Shown: positions 1-9,292, counted from the stretch's first letter. The stretch: 64,000 nt of DNA from an uncultured Candidatus Poseidoniales archaeon (GCA_902511005.1 CABXDN010000001.1:42593-106592); one strand, 5' to 3'. Numbers and translations are program-made. The notes: generated from the letters alone by a model not told the origin.

Positions 1-1230
1 TCGGAAAATGGACACATGGGGATTTCAATAAATGAAAACCCAGAGATTGATATGAAAGGAGTTGTAGAATGGAAAGATGGAATTGTTGGAAGACTTACTA
101 AGGGAGTTGAAACACTGGTGAAGAGTTCTGGAGCGGAATTAATTAATGGATGGGCTACTTTTACAAGTTCTAAGCAATGTTCAGTAAAAACAAAAGAAGG
201 AGAGATTCTAATAGAGGCTGAAAATGTCATCATTGCTACTGGGTCAACACATATCGATTTACCATTCATGCCATGCGATGAAGAATTTATTCTTTCATCT
301 ACAGGAGCATTAAATTTACAGAAAGTCCCTAAGAAAGTTGCTATCGTAGGAGGGGGATATATTGGTTTAGAGTTAGGGTGTGCTCTATCTAAATTAGGCT
401 CCGAAGTCACAGTTATTGAAGGAATGGATAGTATACTCGCAATTATGGATAAAGAAATCAGAAGGCCATTAGAAATATGGTTAAAGAAAAATAAAGTTAT
501 CGTCCATACAAATTCTCTAGCAAGAGGAACTAAAATAAAGGGCAAAGGAGCATCCAGTAAAGTTGAATTGACATTTGAGAAAAATTCAGAAGAACAAAAA
601 ATTATCGTAGATAAGGTGTTAGTAACTGTAGGTAGAAGTCCTAATTCTAGAGGATGGGGGCTAGAAAACATGGGTATCAGAATGGATACATCAGGTAGAT
701 TCATCAGAATAGATAGACAATGCAGAACTTCTGCACCAGGTGTTTATGCAATCGGCGATGTTGCCGGAGAGCCGATGCTAGCTCACAAAGCGAGTGCACA
801 AGGGGAAATGGTCGCAGAAATAATATCTGGAGAGAAAAGAGAATTCGATAAAGTAGCAATTCCTGCAATTGTATTCACTGAACCGGAAATCGTCTCAGTA
901 GGATTAACTCCAAATGAAGCCGAAGAACGTGGTGAAGAAATAATTACTGGGAAATTCCCTTTGGCTGCTAATGGTAGAGCATTAACACTAGAAGCAGAAA
1001 AAACAGGAGGATTTATTCGTGTCACTGCTAGAGAATCAGATCATGTAATTTTAGGTATACAAGCAGTAGGAAGTCATGTGGCAGAATTACATGGAGAATT
1101 CGTACTAGCTCTCGAAATGGGTGCATTATTGGAAGACATAGCTGATACTGTTCACGCCCACCCAACTATGACTGAAGCATTCCATGAAAGTGTTTTGAAA
1201 ACTCTAGGGCATGCTATACATTCAGCCTGA
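1..1230 (+). CDS. lpdA: Dihydrolipoamide dehydrogenase (E3), 5' truncated by window edge
   Basis: Flavoprotein disulfide oxidoreductase that reoxidises dihydrolipoyl groups of 2-oxoacid dehydrogenase or glycine-cleavage complexes with NAD+. The reading frame is open to base 1, and the N-terminal FAD dinucleotide fold and CxxxxC redox disulfide lie outside the window, so this is the C-terminal ~409 residues of a normally ~460-residue protein. Seen here: the NAD-binding GGGYIGLELG, the second FAD motif AIGDVAGEPMLAHKASAQG, and the C-terminal dimer-interface motif HAHPTMTEAFHES carrying the catalytic His-Glu pair. The lipoyl transferase gene follows within 10 bases in the same direction, which supports a lipoate-dependent complex. 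Family assignment is secure. Which complex it serves cannot be told from this window. Confidence 0.93.
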   Translation, partial: SENGHMGISINENPEIDMKGVVEWKDGIVGRLTKGVETLVKSSGAELINGWATFTSSKQCSVKTKEGEILIEAENVIIATGSTHIDLPFMPCDEEFILSSTGALNLQKVPKKVAIVGGGYIGLELGCALSKLGSEVTVIEGMDSILAIMDKEIRRPLEIWLKKNKVIVHTNSLARGTKIKGKGASSKVELTFEKNSEEQKIIVDKVLVTVGRSPNSRGWGLENMGIRMDTSGRFIRIDRQCRTSAPGVYAIGDVAGEPMLAHKASAQGEMVAEIISGEKREFDKVAIPAIVFTEPEIVSVGLTPNEAEERGEEIITGKFPLAANGRALTLEAEKTGGFIRVTARESDHVILGIQAVGSHVAELHGEFVLALEMGALLEDIADTVHAHPTMTEAFHESVLKTLGHAIHSA

Positions 1231-1239
1231 GGTGATTTT

Positions 1240-1917
1240 CTGAGAGAGGTACAAGTCCTAAGGGCTGGTATTGAAGATCATAGTGTGGTTTCAGATGCTA
1301 TGCGAGTCTTACAAAAAAAACGTATAAATGATGAAATCTTAGATACCATAATTCTAGTAGAACATCCAGAAATAGTGACTGTTGGACCTAAAGCAATAAG
1401 AGATGGAGTTGTAATTTCTGAAGAATACTCTCAATCAATTGTGGATAGGGGAGGAGGAATCACCTGGCATGGTCCAGGGCAACTTGTATTGTACCCAATT
1501 ATTAAATGGGATTCAGAGGAACAAAGTGTCAGAGGAATAATCAATAAGATGGAGAGTCTGATAATAAAAACCCTTGAAGATTTAGGAATTGAGGGATATA
1601 GAGATCCCGCAATGATGGGAGTTTGGGTTGATGAAAAGAAAATTTGTTCAATAGGTTTAGCGTTTCTTCATTGGGTAAGTAGACATGGATTAGCACTGAA
1701 TTATGCAACCCCTGGGAAACGAATAGAGAACCTAGCTTGTTGTGGTATGGATTTAGGAGTGACTACATCGTTAGATAAATTAGGTTACAGAATAGATCAA
1801 AATGGAGATGAAATTACAAGAGAGTTAATAGAAGAAACAATATTATCTAATATTGAATTAATCTTGAAAAGAATCCCGAATGAGCCTTTGGATTGGAATG
1901 TTGGAGAGTTTATATGA
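1240..1917 (+). CDS. lipB: Octanoyl/lipoyl-ACP:protein transferase LipB, probable CTG start
   Basis: Transfers octanoyl (lipoyl) groups to lipoyl domains of 2-oxoacid dehydrogenase or glycine-cleavage H proteins. Visible LipB motifs are LVEHPEIVTVG, the RGGGITWHGPGQLVLYP block, KICSIGLAF and a GCGMD-like CCGMD containing the catalytic cysteine. The first ATG or GTG in frame (GTG at 1285) removes the conserved first strand. Residues just upstream (LREVQVLRAGIEDHSVV) match the usual LipB N-terminus. The frame has a stop at 1228-1230, so the only fitting start is CTG at 1240, 5 bases after GGTGAT, which complements the 16S 3' end. It follows lpdA by 9 bases and overlaps the next gene by ATGA. 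The function is well supported; the CTG start is inference. Confidence 0.88.
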   Translation: MREVQVLRAGIEDHSVVSDAMRVLQKKRINDEILDTIILVEHPEIVTVGPKAIRDGVVISEEYSQSIVDRGGGITWHGPGQLVLYPIIKWDSEEQSVRGIINKMESLIIKTLEDLGIEGYRDPAMMGVWVDEKKICSIGLAFLHWVSRHGLALNYATPGKRIENLACCGMDLGVTTSLDKLGYRIDQNGDEITRELIEETILSNIELILKRIPNEPLDWNVGEFI

Positions 1918-3104
1918 ATCAGATTGGAGTAAATGAATTGTCAAAATATTGGGGTTTAGATGAAGAAACTATTTTCTTGAATCATGGTTCATACGGCGCT
2001 ACACCAAGAATAGTTTTGGAAGAACAGACCCGCTGGCAACTTCTTTTAGAAAGAGACCCCGTGAAATTCTTCGAAGAAATTGCTCCAGATGCGTTAATTA
2101 ATTCGCGTAAAGCGATAGCAAATTTAGTGAATTGTGACTATAATGACTTAGCACTTATCGAAAATGCAACTTCAGGCGTAAATACAATATTAAGATCTTT
2201 AAATTTTGAAAAAGGGGACGAAATAATAGTTCCAAATCATGCATATCAGGCATGTAGGAATGCTATCGATTATATTGCAGAGAAATCAGGTGCAGTAGTG
2301 GTAACTTGTGAAATACCATTTCCGATTTCTAAAAAACAGATCATTATTGACAATATAATGGAATGTGTAACTGAAAAAACAAAATTAGCAATGATAGATA
2401 CAGTGACTAGTCCCACAGGACTTCTTATGCCATTCAAAGAACTCGTTGATTTACTAGAATCAAAAGGAATTAATGTACTACTTGACGCCGCACATGGAAT
2501 AGGGATGATTCCCTTGGATTTGGAAAATATTGGAGCGTCGTTCACAACTAGTAATTGTCATAAATGGCTTTTTGCACCGAAAGGAGCCGCTTTTCTACAT
2601 GTTAGAAAGGATTTACAACATTTAATTCGGCCTCTGGTAATAAGTCATGGAATGACGATTCCACTGGGAGACTCAACAAGATTCCGTCATGAATTTGATT
2701 GGACGGGGACAAGAGATATTTCCGCATTATGTACGTTGCCGTTTATAATAGAAGAAATAACAAAATTAGTCAATATGAATTGGGATGAAATAATGATTCA
2801 TAACAATAAACTTGCTGTAGAAGGAAGAAAAATAATATGTGAAAAACTCGGAATCCCTCTACCATGCCCAGATGATATGATATCTAGTATCGCTACAATA
2901 AAAATCTCTTCAAATGCGATAAAAAATGTAAAATTACATGAACCTGATCCACTTCATTTGGAACTCTTAGAAAAATATAACATACAAGTTCCAGTTTGGT
3001 ATTGGCCAAATCCAGAGGGGAGATACATAAGAATCTCGGCTCAAGTGTACAATAATGAAAAAGAATATAGATATTTGGCAAAAATTCTTAAAAAATGTCT
3101 ATGA
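1914..3104 (+). CDS. Class V PLP-dependent aminotransferase (isopenicillin N epimerase/cysteine desulfurase-like)
   Basis: Fold-type I PLP enzyme of the class V family, closest in pattern to isopenicillin-N-epimerase-like and kynureninase-like proteins. N-terminal FLNHGSYGATPR contacts the substrate and cofactor. LLDAAHGIGMIPLDL holds the PLP aspartate. The Schiff-base lysine is in SNCHKWLFAPKG. C-terminal motif RYIRISAQVYNNEKEY is typical. I start it at ATG 1914, which overlaps the lipB stop as ATGA; an upstream in-frame ATG at 1893 lies inside lipB. The length (396 residues) is normal. Substrate is unknown. It might donate sulfur or act on an amino acid, and the link to lipoate genes is only by position. 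Confidence 0.85.
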   Translation: MNQIGVNELSKYWGLDEETIFLNHGSYGATPRIVLEEQTRWQLLLERDPVKFFEEIAPDALINSRKAIANLVNCDYNDLALIENATSGVNTILRSLNFEKGDEIIVPNHAYQACRNAIDYIAEKSGAVVVTCEIPFPISKKQIIIDNIMECVTEKTKLAMIDTVTSPTGLLMPFKELVDLLESKGINVLLDAAHGIGMIPLDLENIGASFTTSNCHKWLFAPKGAAFLHVRKDLQHLIRPLVISHGMTIPLGDSTRFRHEFDWTGTRDISALCTLPFIIEEITKLVNMNWDEIMIHNNKLAVEGRKIICEKLGIPLPCPDDMISSIATIKISSNAIKNVKLHEPDPLHLELLEKYNIQVPVWYWPNPEGRYIRISAQVYNNEKEYRYLAKILKKCL

Positions 3105-3147
3105 AAATTAAGCAATACTTCAAGATGTCTTGTTCGTACGGCAAATC

Positions 3148-3720
3148 ATGCCTTCCGCAGTTGTAGCCCTGACTGGTGCATCTGGTGCCCAGTATGCAGT
3201 AAGACTAGTGCAGGCATTGTCAGATGCATCATGGGAAGTTGATTTGATAGTCACCAACGCGGGTGCAATAAACTTACACTTAGAGTGTGAAATGACACCT
3301 GAAGATTTATCTAAAATCAGAGGAGTTACCTTACAAGATAACAAAAATTTAGCAGCTAGACCTGCATCAGGATCTGCCAAATTTGATGCTTATATTATTT
3401 GTCCGACAAGTGGTACAACTATCGGGAAAATTGCAGCAGGAATTTCTGATAATCTTGCAACAAGAAGTGCATTGGTAGCATTGAAAGAGAGAAGGAAACT
3501 GATTATTGTACCAAGAGAAACGCCTTTTGCAACCGCACATCTCGAAGCAATGACAAAAATGTCAACATGGGGAGTTGTAATTTTACCTGCAAGTCCAGGT
3601 TTCTACCATAGCCCTAAAACGATTGATGAATTAATTGATTTTGTAGTTGCAAGAATATTAGATCAATTGGATATTGAACATAATCTAGGCAAAAGATGGT
3701 CAGGTGAAGAAGTCAAATAA
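3148..3720 (+). CDS. ubiX: Flavin prenyltransferase UbiX
   Basis: Makes prenylated FMN, the cofactor of UbiD-type decarboxylases, from FMN and dimethylallyl phosphate. Seen: N-terminal VVALTGASGAQYAVRL (flavin phosphate loop), CPTSGTTIGKIAAGISDNL, and the C-terminal block KLIIVPRETPFATAHLEAM followed by ILPASPGFYHSPKTI, all hallmark UbiX segments. ATG 3148 gives the standard N-terminus; an upstream in-frame alternative at 3130 adds six atypical residues. No ubiD is in the window. Length of 190 residues is normal for the family. Confidence 0.94.
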   Translation: MPSAVVALTGASGAQYAVRLVQALSDASWEVDLIVTNAGAINLHLECEMTPEDLSKIRGVTLQDNKNLAARPASGSAKFDAYIICPTSGTTIGKIAAGISDNLATRSALVALKERRKLIIVPRETPFATAHLEAMTKMSTWGVVILPASPGFYHSPKTIDELIDFVVARILDQLDIEHNLGKRWSGEEVK

Positions 3721-3747
3721 TTCTTAAATCTGAATGAAAACAAATCA

Positions 3748-4206
3748 TTATTTTTTACAATAATCGATTATTTCTTGATAATTAGGCTCTATTCCTGGGT
3801 TTTCAGCAACCCATGCATAACCTATTCGACCATCTTCATCAATAACGAAAACTGATCTCTGAGAAGCCACGTAACCAGGCATAACAAAACTAATCCCTAC
3901 ACCATAAGAATTGGTAGCCTCCCTATTGACATCGGATAGTAAAGGAAAACCTATAGAATTATTATTTGCAAATTCATTGTTAGAAAAAATAGAATCAACA
4001 CTAATACCAAAAACTTCGACTTCCATTCCATCAAACTTAGACATTGAATCAGTGAATGTACACATTTCAGTAGTACATACTCCAGTAAATGCTGCTGGAT
4101 AAAATGCAAGTATAACTTTATTTCCGATTGAGTCACTCAAAGTGACCATATTTCTGTCATTTGCCATCAAAGTGAAATTTGGTGCTACGTCGCCTACTGA
4201 AACCAT
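3748..4206 (-). CDS. Peroxiredoxin (AhpC/TSA family)
   Basis: Thiol peroxidase that reduces H2O2 or organic peroxides. Begins with MVSVGDVAPNFTL. The catalytic motif is YPAAFTGVCTTEMCTF, where the first cysteine is the peroxidatic one in the usual PxxxTxxC context. The conserved FGISVDS and the FPLLSDVNREATNSYGV segment follow. The second cysteine six residues on may act as, or near, a resolving thiol; the pattern resembles AhpE/Prx1-Cys-like bacterial-type enzymes. ATG 4206 matches the family N-terminus; an in-frame ATG at 4230 adds eight residues and is possible. Divergent from the thioredoxin-like gene at 4260, which could be its reductant (inference). Confidence 0.9.
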   Translation of the reverse strand: MVSVGDVAPNFTLMANDRNMVTLSDSIGNKVILAFYPAAFTGVCTTEMCTFTDSMSKFDGMEVEVFGISVDSIFSNNEFANNNSIGFPLLSDVNREATNSYGVGISFVMPGYVASQRSVFVIDEDGRIGYAWVAENPGIEPNYQEIIDYCKK

Positions 4207-4259
4207 AACCTTGCGGATAGATAGGTCCATTCAAAGATAACCGTCTCTTGGGGTAGAGT

Positions 4260-4607
4260 ATGATGAAGGAAATTGTAACATTCGAAGACTGGGAAAATAC
4301 AGTCATTGAACCATATATTATGTTGCTAATTACAAGAAAAACATGTCAAGATTGTGTGAACGTCGAGGAATATTTAGAATCGAATAATTATCTAATTAAC
4401 CAAATTCCAGTCAGAAAAATATCTTTAGATAATTCTGATTCAGAGAATTTAATAAATAATTTACAATGGATAAAGAAAGAAGTTGATATAATACCATTTT
4501 GGGTTTTAATGAATTATAAAAAACATCTTTCAACAGTAAGAGGCGGGATTAAAGAAGCAAGAGGTTTGACTACATCTTTTCCGGTGAAGCGATTCCAAGA
4601 AGATTAA
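4260..4607 (+). CDS. Small thioredoxin-fold protein with CxxC
   Basis: A 115-residue soluble protein. After a short N-terminal strand and helix, MLLITRKTCQDCVNVEEYL matches the thioredoxin beta-strand/active-site layout, with CQDC in place of CGPC. VDIIPFWVLMNYKKHL provides the cis-Pro-like strand and RGGIKEARGL the last strand region. Family assignment is by fold pattern, not close recognition. Divergent from the peroxiredoxin gene with a 50-base shared intergenic space, so a role in peroxiredoxin recycling is a reasonable guess. Its 3' end overlaps the 3' end of argS on the other strand by 38 bases. An ATG three bases downstream (4263) is an equal start option. Confidence 0.65.
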   Translation: MMKEIVTFEDWENTVIEPYIMLLITRKTCQDCVNVEEYLESNNYLINQIPVRKISLDNSDSENLINNLQWIKKEVDIIPFWVLMNYKKHLSTVRGGIKEARGLTTSFPVKRFQED

Positions 4608-6297
4608 GTCCAGTGCTTAGAGTTCTAGCAGTTAGACTACATAGGGCTAATCGGCTGTTCATTGTGGATTTATCATCAATTACCAATACGGGACAATTCT
4701 CATAGAATGAGGCGAACTCTTGAGCTAATTTATGCAAATATACTGCTAAACGGTGAGGTGCATAATTATTTATTGACTCGTCGATAGCTACAGAGAATCC
4801 AATTAATGTCCTAGAAAGTGAACTCTCATTGTCATTCATTATCGATATTTTGTTATTCGCAAAGTCTTCTCTCTGAATTGAGACCTTTCTGAAAATACTA
4901 CAAATTCTAGCATGAGCATACTGGAGATAAGGAGCAGTATTGCCATCGAAAGAGAGCATTTTATCCCAATCAAATACATAATTTTTATTTCTATCGACAG
5001 AAAGATCCGCATACTTGACTGAACCTATGCCAATCATCTTCGATATCTCCGCTCTTTCTGATTCAGAAATATCTGGATTTTTCTCTAAAATAGATTTATT
5101 GGCTCTGGCGATAGACTCCTCGAGTAAGTCTTTCAAGCTGATTGCTTCTCCATCCCTACTAGCAAGTTTCTTACCATCAGAACCAACAACTAGGCCAAAA
5201 GGAATATGTACAGATTTAATAGAATCATCCATGAAATTCGCCTGGCGAGCAACTTGGAAGACCATGTCGAAATGTTGTGACTGTTCTGCGCCTACGACGT
5301 ATAAAAATTCAGTCCCTCCTACATTCTCTACACGATTTATGATACAGGCAAGATCGCTTGTAGCGTAGTTATAGCCACCGTCTCCTTTGCGAATAATTAG
5401 GGGCAATGGTTCTTTCTCACGATTTAGCCAGCCTTCGGGAAACACTACAAGAGCCCCATTACTTTCTTCAATCATATCCTGATTACTCAATCTATCAACT
5501 ACTTCAGGAAGTAAATCTTCGTAAATTGATTCTCCTGCTAAATTATCGTCATTGAGTAATACGTCTAACATACGATAAACTTCATTGAAATGTAATAGAG
5601 AAATATCAACTAATTCCTTCCACAATATAATCGTCTCAGAATCTTTCGACTGAAGTTTCACTACACGCTCACGTGATCGATTTGCAAACTCTTCAGAACT
5701 ATCAAATTTATATCTTGCGTCTTTATAGAAATTTTTAAGATCTATATCTTTTACTTCTACATCTTCACATTCAAGGAAATGCTCAATCAACATTCCAAAA
5801 GGAGTCCCCCAGTCCCCTATATGATTCTCACCGATTACTCGATGACCCTTGTATGTGAGAATTCGCGCTAGAGCATCTCCTATTACTGTGGAACGCAAAT
5901 GACCTACATGCATTCTTTTAGCAACATTGGGAGAAGAATAATCTATTATTATGGTTTTCTTATTTTCTATTTCCACACCTAACTTAGAATCGAAGTTAAT
6001 TTTTGAAACTTGATTAGATAACCAAAAATTAGTGGCTTTAAAATTAACAAAGCCATTAATTGAAGAAGTTTTAGCGATATTTGATAACTTATCGGTTAAC
6101 TCCAATGAAATATCATCTGCAATAATATTAGGAGATTTCTTCAAAATTCTAGATAAGGAATGACAAGGAAGGGCAATATCACCATGAGAAGAATCTGTAG
6201 CGTTACCTATTAGACCTAACCAGTCATTTTCATCTATTCCTAGATTCACCATAGTTTTAGAGAGAATAGGAATTATTTCATTACGAAGATTTCTCAT
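4570..6297 (-). CDS. argS: Arginyl-tRNA synthetase
   Basis: Class I aminoacyl-tRNA synthetase charging tRNA-Arg. The HIGH signature is HVGHLRST at about residues 130-137, preceded by the ArgRS hallmark SSPNVAKRMH. The Arg/AMP-pocket segment GDWGTPFGMLIEH follows. The KMSKS loop is the diverged KKLASRDG. The anticodon-binding DALR domain carries YLQYAHARICSI and LALCSLTARTLSTGLNLLGI near the C-terminus. Length of 575 residues is normal. Its start lies 9 bases after the aRF1 stop, so the two are probably one transcription unit from aRF1 into argS. Confidence 0.96.
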   Translation of the reverse strand: MRNLRNEIIPILSKTMVNLGIDENDWLGLIGNATDSSHGDIALPCHSLSRILKKSPNIIADDISLELTDKLSNIAKTSSINGFVNFKATNFWLSNQVSKINFDSKLGVEIENKKTIIIDYSSPNVAKRMHVGHLRSTVIGDALARILTYKGHRVIGENHIGDWGTPFGMLIEHFLECEDVEVKDIDLKNFYKDARYKFDSSEEFANRSRERVVKLQSKDSETIILWKELVDISLLHFNEVYRMLDVLLNDDNLAGESIYEDLLPEVVDRLSNQDMIEESNGALVVFPEGWLNREKEPLPLIIRKGDGGYNYATSDLACIINRVENVGGTEFLYVVGAEQSQHFDMVFQVARQANFMDDSIKSVHIPFGLVVGSDGKKLASRDGEAISLKDLLEESIARANKSILEKNPDISESERAEISKMIGIGSVKYADLSVDRNKNYVFDWDKMLSFDGNTAPYLQYAHARICSIFRKVSIQREDFANNKISIMNDNESSLSRTLIGFSVAIDESINNYAPHRLAVYLHKLAQEFASFYENCPVLVIDDKSTMNSRLALCSLTARTLSTGLNLLGIASPEKM

Positions 6298-6306
6298 GCT
6301 ATCACC

Positions 6307-7554
6307 TCATGACCAAGCATACCTCAACATAGCAGCAATACCACCAAATGAATTTTGTAATGTTGCACCCTCTTCAGTATCCATGGAAACTAAAGTCACC
6401 TTGGCCGAAGTATGTGTCGCAAGTTCTGTTAATTCATCTATCAAATCCATTGTTTTATCCGGATCTTCTCGTAAATTATCAGAATTACATTTAGGACAAT
6501 TGGGGATATCTGTCAAACTATTATGAGTCTGACTCCATTCATTTGAACAAGATTTGCATATCCATCCTACTCTTCTTTTCCGTAAACCTTCAGATAATAA
6601 TATTGTAGCAACTGCACCTTGATCAAGAGCTGCCCGTACCATCATTTCACCATATGTCGCTTTTGGGTGCGTTTGCATAACTTCTCTTAAGAAATTATCA
6701 ACTAACTTTCTTTCTACATCGAGTTCGATTTGATCCATCAATCCACCCGCACGTTGAATTAATTCTCTTAAACCAGAATCATTTGAATATCCTACATCAA
6801 AGTGTGGCTCTCTAATCAACTTCTTTATTTCATGGTGGAAGTAATCATTCCTCACAAGAAAATCTTTAGTTGCCCCTGGCCCTCCAATAATGATACCTTT
6901 CAAATCATCAATCATAGGAAGCCAATATGCACAGGCTCTTTCTGCGGATTTTTTGAAAAAATTATGAGCGGCTTCTTCGATTAATCTTTCAAAACGTTGT
7001 GCTGATTGGCCTCCTCTGCCGTGTTTAGATGGAACTTGAGAAGTAATATGTTCTTGACAATGATGCCTTTTACCAGACGCCAGACCATAAGCCGATTCAG
7101 ACCTATCAATTACGAATAAACCATAAGCAGTTTTATCAATCAGCATGGCCTCAAGTTGAGATGCTTCAAAAGAAGAATCGCACCTATATCTGAATGATGG
7201 AAATGCCTCAGGTGGATCGTCTACAACAACCGAAATCAGCCTAGTTTTATTATTACCAGTAATTACATGGCCTACGAATAGGGCAATTCCTCTTTCGCCC
7301 GGAGTTTTGTACCTACCTAGAGTAGATACTGCAGACTCAATAGCATCTGTAACGTGCTTACGAGTACCTTTAGACTTGATATTGGCTGCCTGTCCTCCTT
7401 CTTGGATTAGATGGTGGCGAACATCAGATAACATCTTTTCAGGAGGTATGATGACAGTTACTAACTCAGTACCCATACCTCTCATTTTAGAAACTTCTTC
7501 GAGAGTCTTACGTGCACGAAGTTTACGTTTTTGCATCTCCAAGTCATCGGACAT
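6307..7554 (-). CDS. prf1: Peptide chain release factor aRF1
   Basis: Reads all three stop codons and triggers peptide release. Stop-codon recognition residues are present: TNIKS-like ANIKSK at residues 58-62 and YRCDSSF (YxCxxxF) at 123-129. The catalytic GGQ sits in KHGRGGQSAQRF at residues 181-183. The C-terminal domain carries a zinc mini-domain with CKSCSNEW and CPKCNSD. Length of 415 residues is normal for archaea. It is upstream of argS on the same strand with a 9-base gap, making a translation-factor pair. Confidence 0.96.
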   Translation of the reverse strand: MSDDLEMQKRKLRARKTLEEVSKMRGMGTELVTVIIPPEKMLSDVRHHLIQEGGQAANIKSKGTRKHVTDAIESAVSTLGRYKTPGERGIALFVGHVITGNNKTRLISVVVDDPPEAFPSFRYRCDSSFEASQLEAMLIDKTAYGLFVIDRSESAYGLASGKRHHCQEHITSQVPSKHGRGGQSAQRFERLIEEAAHNFFKKSAERACAYWLPMIDDLKGIIIGGPGATKDFLVRNDYFHHEIKKLIREPHFDVGYSNDSGLRELIQRAGGLMDQIELDVERKLVDNFLREVMQTHPKATYGEMMVRAALDQGAVATILLSEGLRKRRVGWICKSCSNEWSQTHNSLTDIPNCPKCNSDNLREDPDKTMDLIDELTELATHTSAKVTLVSMDTEEGATLQNSFGGIAAMLRYAWS

Positions 7555-7652
7555 AGTCTACCCTCGTGTATTGCCAAAGAGGCCGGCATTTCAACCCTTC
7601 ATCCTCAACCTAGCCTAGACATTGATAGAGAAGCAGTGTAGCCGAATGCACG

Positions 7653-8366
7653 ATGGCAAGCATTGTGGCGGCTCTAGGTGGGAGTTTACTACGCCCTGAA
7701 ATAGAGAATAAGCACATATGGTTAGATGATTTGATATCAATAATTAGAGATAGAGTGGCAATGGGTGACAGATTAGGGCTAGTGATTGGAGGAGGCGCAC
7801 CAGCTAGAGAAGGAATAAGTCTAGTAAGGCCTTTGATGGATGACGATTATCATTTAGACAAAATAGGAATTGCTGCGACTAGGCTAAATGCAACTATAAT
7901 TAGAGAAGCAGTTTCAGAAGCTGGAATTACAGTCTCAGGCATTATACCTTCGAGTGTTAACGAGGCTGTGCAATTACTCGAAGAAATACCAGTAGTCATC
8001 ATGGGAGGTACCACTCCAGGACATACTACTGACGCAGTTGCAATAAGATTTGCAATTGCTGCAAACGCTAAAAAATGCATTATAGCAACAAATGTTGCAA
8101 AAGTATACGATGAAGATCCAAGATTAAATCCAAATGCTAAATCTCATGAACGCCTAAATCATCAGGAATTACAAAAAATTGTTGGCCCTGCTGAGCATGA
8201 AAAAGCAGGAAAATCTAGTGTAGTTGACCCCATTGGAGTTGCAGAGGCTCTAAATTCAAACCTAGAATTAAATATTTTAGATGGAAGGGTGACTGAAAGA
8301 ATCAGGCAAGCAATAGAAGGCGACGATTTTGAAGGAACTGTCGTTTCATCGGAGGAGAAAATATGA
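7653..8366 (+). CDS. pyrH: Uridylate (UMP) kinase, archaeal type
   Basis: Amino-acid-kinase-fold enzyme that phosphorylates UMP to UDP. Seen: N-terminal ALGGSLLRP, the nucleotide-binding VIGGGAPARE, the GGTTPGHTTDAVA loop that binds UMP, and NVAKVYDEDPRLNPNAK, the ATP-side motif. The pattern is that of archaeal PyrH rather than isopentenyl phosphate kinase, mainly because of GHTTDAVA and the VYDxDPR segment. The stop overlaps the next gene by ATGA. Carbamoyl-phosphate synthase, another pyrimidine gene, is 10 kb away. Confidence 0.88.
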   Translation: MASIVAALGGSLLRPEIENKHIWLDDLISIIRDRVAMGDRLGLVIGGGAPAREGISLVRPLMDDDYHLDKIGIAATRLNATIIREAVSEAGITVSGIIPSSVNEAVQLLEEIPVVIMGGTTPGHTTDAVAIRFAIAANAKKCIIATNVAKVYDEDPRLNPNAKSHERLNHQELQKIVGPAEHEKAGKSSVVDPIGVAEALNSNLELNILDGRVTERIRQAIEGDDFEGTVVSSEEKI

Positions 8367-8671
8367 GTAGGGCTGAAAAAATCGCTAAAATGGCCACAAG
8401 AACTGCTAATCAAGCAAAAGAAGCAGCAGCAACTTCTAAGAAGAAGATTAGAGGTAAAAATAATGTATCATTTGAATCACACAAACATTGTGTAATTTGC
8501 TCTATCCCTATACCAATTAACAATGAACCCCCGATATGTAATAAGATAGATTGCGACACTACACAAAAAAGAAAGGAATCTTCAAGAAAAAGACTCTCTA
8601 TCTTGTTGTATGTTGGAGTAGCAGTATTTTTAGTGCCCATATTAATACAAGTTGTAGGAGCGTTAATTTAA
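8363..8671 (+). CDS. DUF2116-type zinc-ribbon membrane protein
   Basis: A 102-residue protein with a basic, Ala/Lys-rich N-terminus, one zinc-ribbon-like cluster (HCVICSIPIP, then CNKIDCDTTQKRKESSRK) and one C-terminal membrane helix (LSILLYVGVAVFLVPILIQVV). The order of C-rich knuckle, basic stretch, then membrane anchor matches the archaeal family known as DUF2116. Biochemical function is unknown. ATG 8363 overlaps the pyrH stop as ATGA, so it is translationally coupled to UMP kinase. The Zn site is inferred from cysteine spacing. Confidence 0.7.
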   Translation: MSRAEKIAKMATRTANQAKEAAATSKKKIRGKNNVSFESHKHCVICSIPIPINNEPPICNKIDCDTTQKRKESSRKRLSILLYVGVAVFLVPILIQVVGALI

Positions 8672-8698
8672 ATTAAGTTGCGTATTGTAGTGATTAAT

Positions 8699-9292
8699 AT
8701 GATGGTAAGGATTCTCTCCATACTTCCTGGTGCAGTGGGAGTTATTTGTTCCATTATGCTCATTGGGAGCTTAATTGGGGTATCACTACCTGAAGAATCT
8801 AGTACTATACCTCAGGTACCTTGCGAAGTAGATGATTCGGAAATCTGTTTTATCGCAATGACAGAAGTAATTAATCCGCCTATGATATTCGGCTTGCTTG
8901 ATATTGATTTAGAGATTAAATGGTCGGAAACAACCGAAGCATGGTTTGCAATCGTCGAAACTGAAGCATATGTAAATTGCCCACCTGATATTGAAACTAA
9001 GATTACTGAATGCACTGCAGATGATGTTGAAGAATTCATAATAGTGGGTGGTGCGGATGAAGAAGATGGCACTTTAAGCTGGGATATAGGGACAGAAAAG
9101 TACCATATAATCACAGGAGGAAGAGAAGGCGCAGATATTGGGGACATGCAAGTTTTAACAACAAAAGGAGAGATAAGTTTTGATTGGAAAGTGGAAATAA
9201 TACTTGTAACTATATCTGCTACTCTATTTATTGGAGCAGGAGAAATGGCTTTTCCAATAAGAAAATTATTTGATAAATTCCGAAATCAATGA
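8699..9292 (+). CDS. Hypothetical membrane protein with two terminal TM helices
   Basis: Not recognised. About 197 residues. An N-terminal membrane helix (ILPGAVGVICSIMLIGSLIG) is followed by a ~120-residue acidic, cysteine-containing domain (CEVDDSEICF and CPPDIETKITEC) and a C-terminal helix (VEIILVTISATLFIGAGE) ending in a basic tail. The topology suggests the middle domain faces outside, with possible disulfides. I prefer ATG 8699 over TTG 8678 because GTGATT precedes it at ribosome-binding distance. Lies 27 bases after the DUF2116 gene, same strand. Confidence 0.6.
   Translation: MMVRILSILPGAVGVICSIMLIGSLIGVSLPEESSTIPQVPCEVDDSEICFIAMTEVINPPMIFGLLDIDLEIKWSETTEAWFAIVETEAYVNCPPDIETKITECTADDVEEFIIVGGADEEDGTLSWDIGTEKYHIITGGREGADIGDMQVLTTKGEISFDWKVEIILVTISATLFIGAGEMAFPIRKLFDKFRNQ

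Noticed and set aside
8410..8640. Minus-strand frame of 76 codons opposite the DUF2116 gene
   Set aside because: It is a complement of the plus-strand gene; the plus-strand frame has the ribbon and membrane-anchor pattern.
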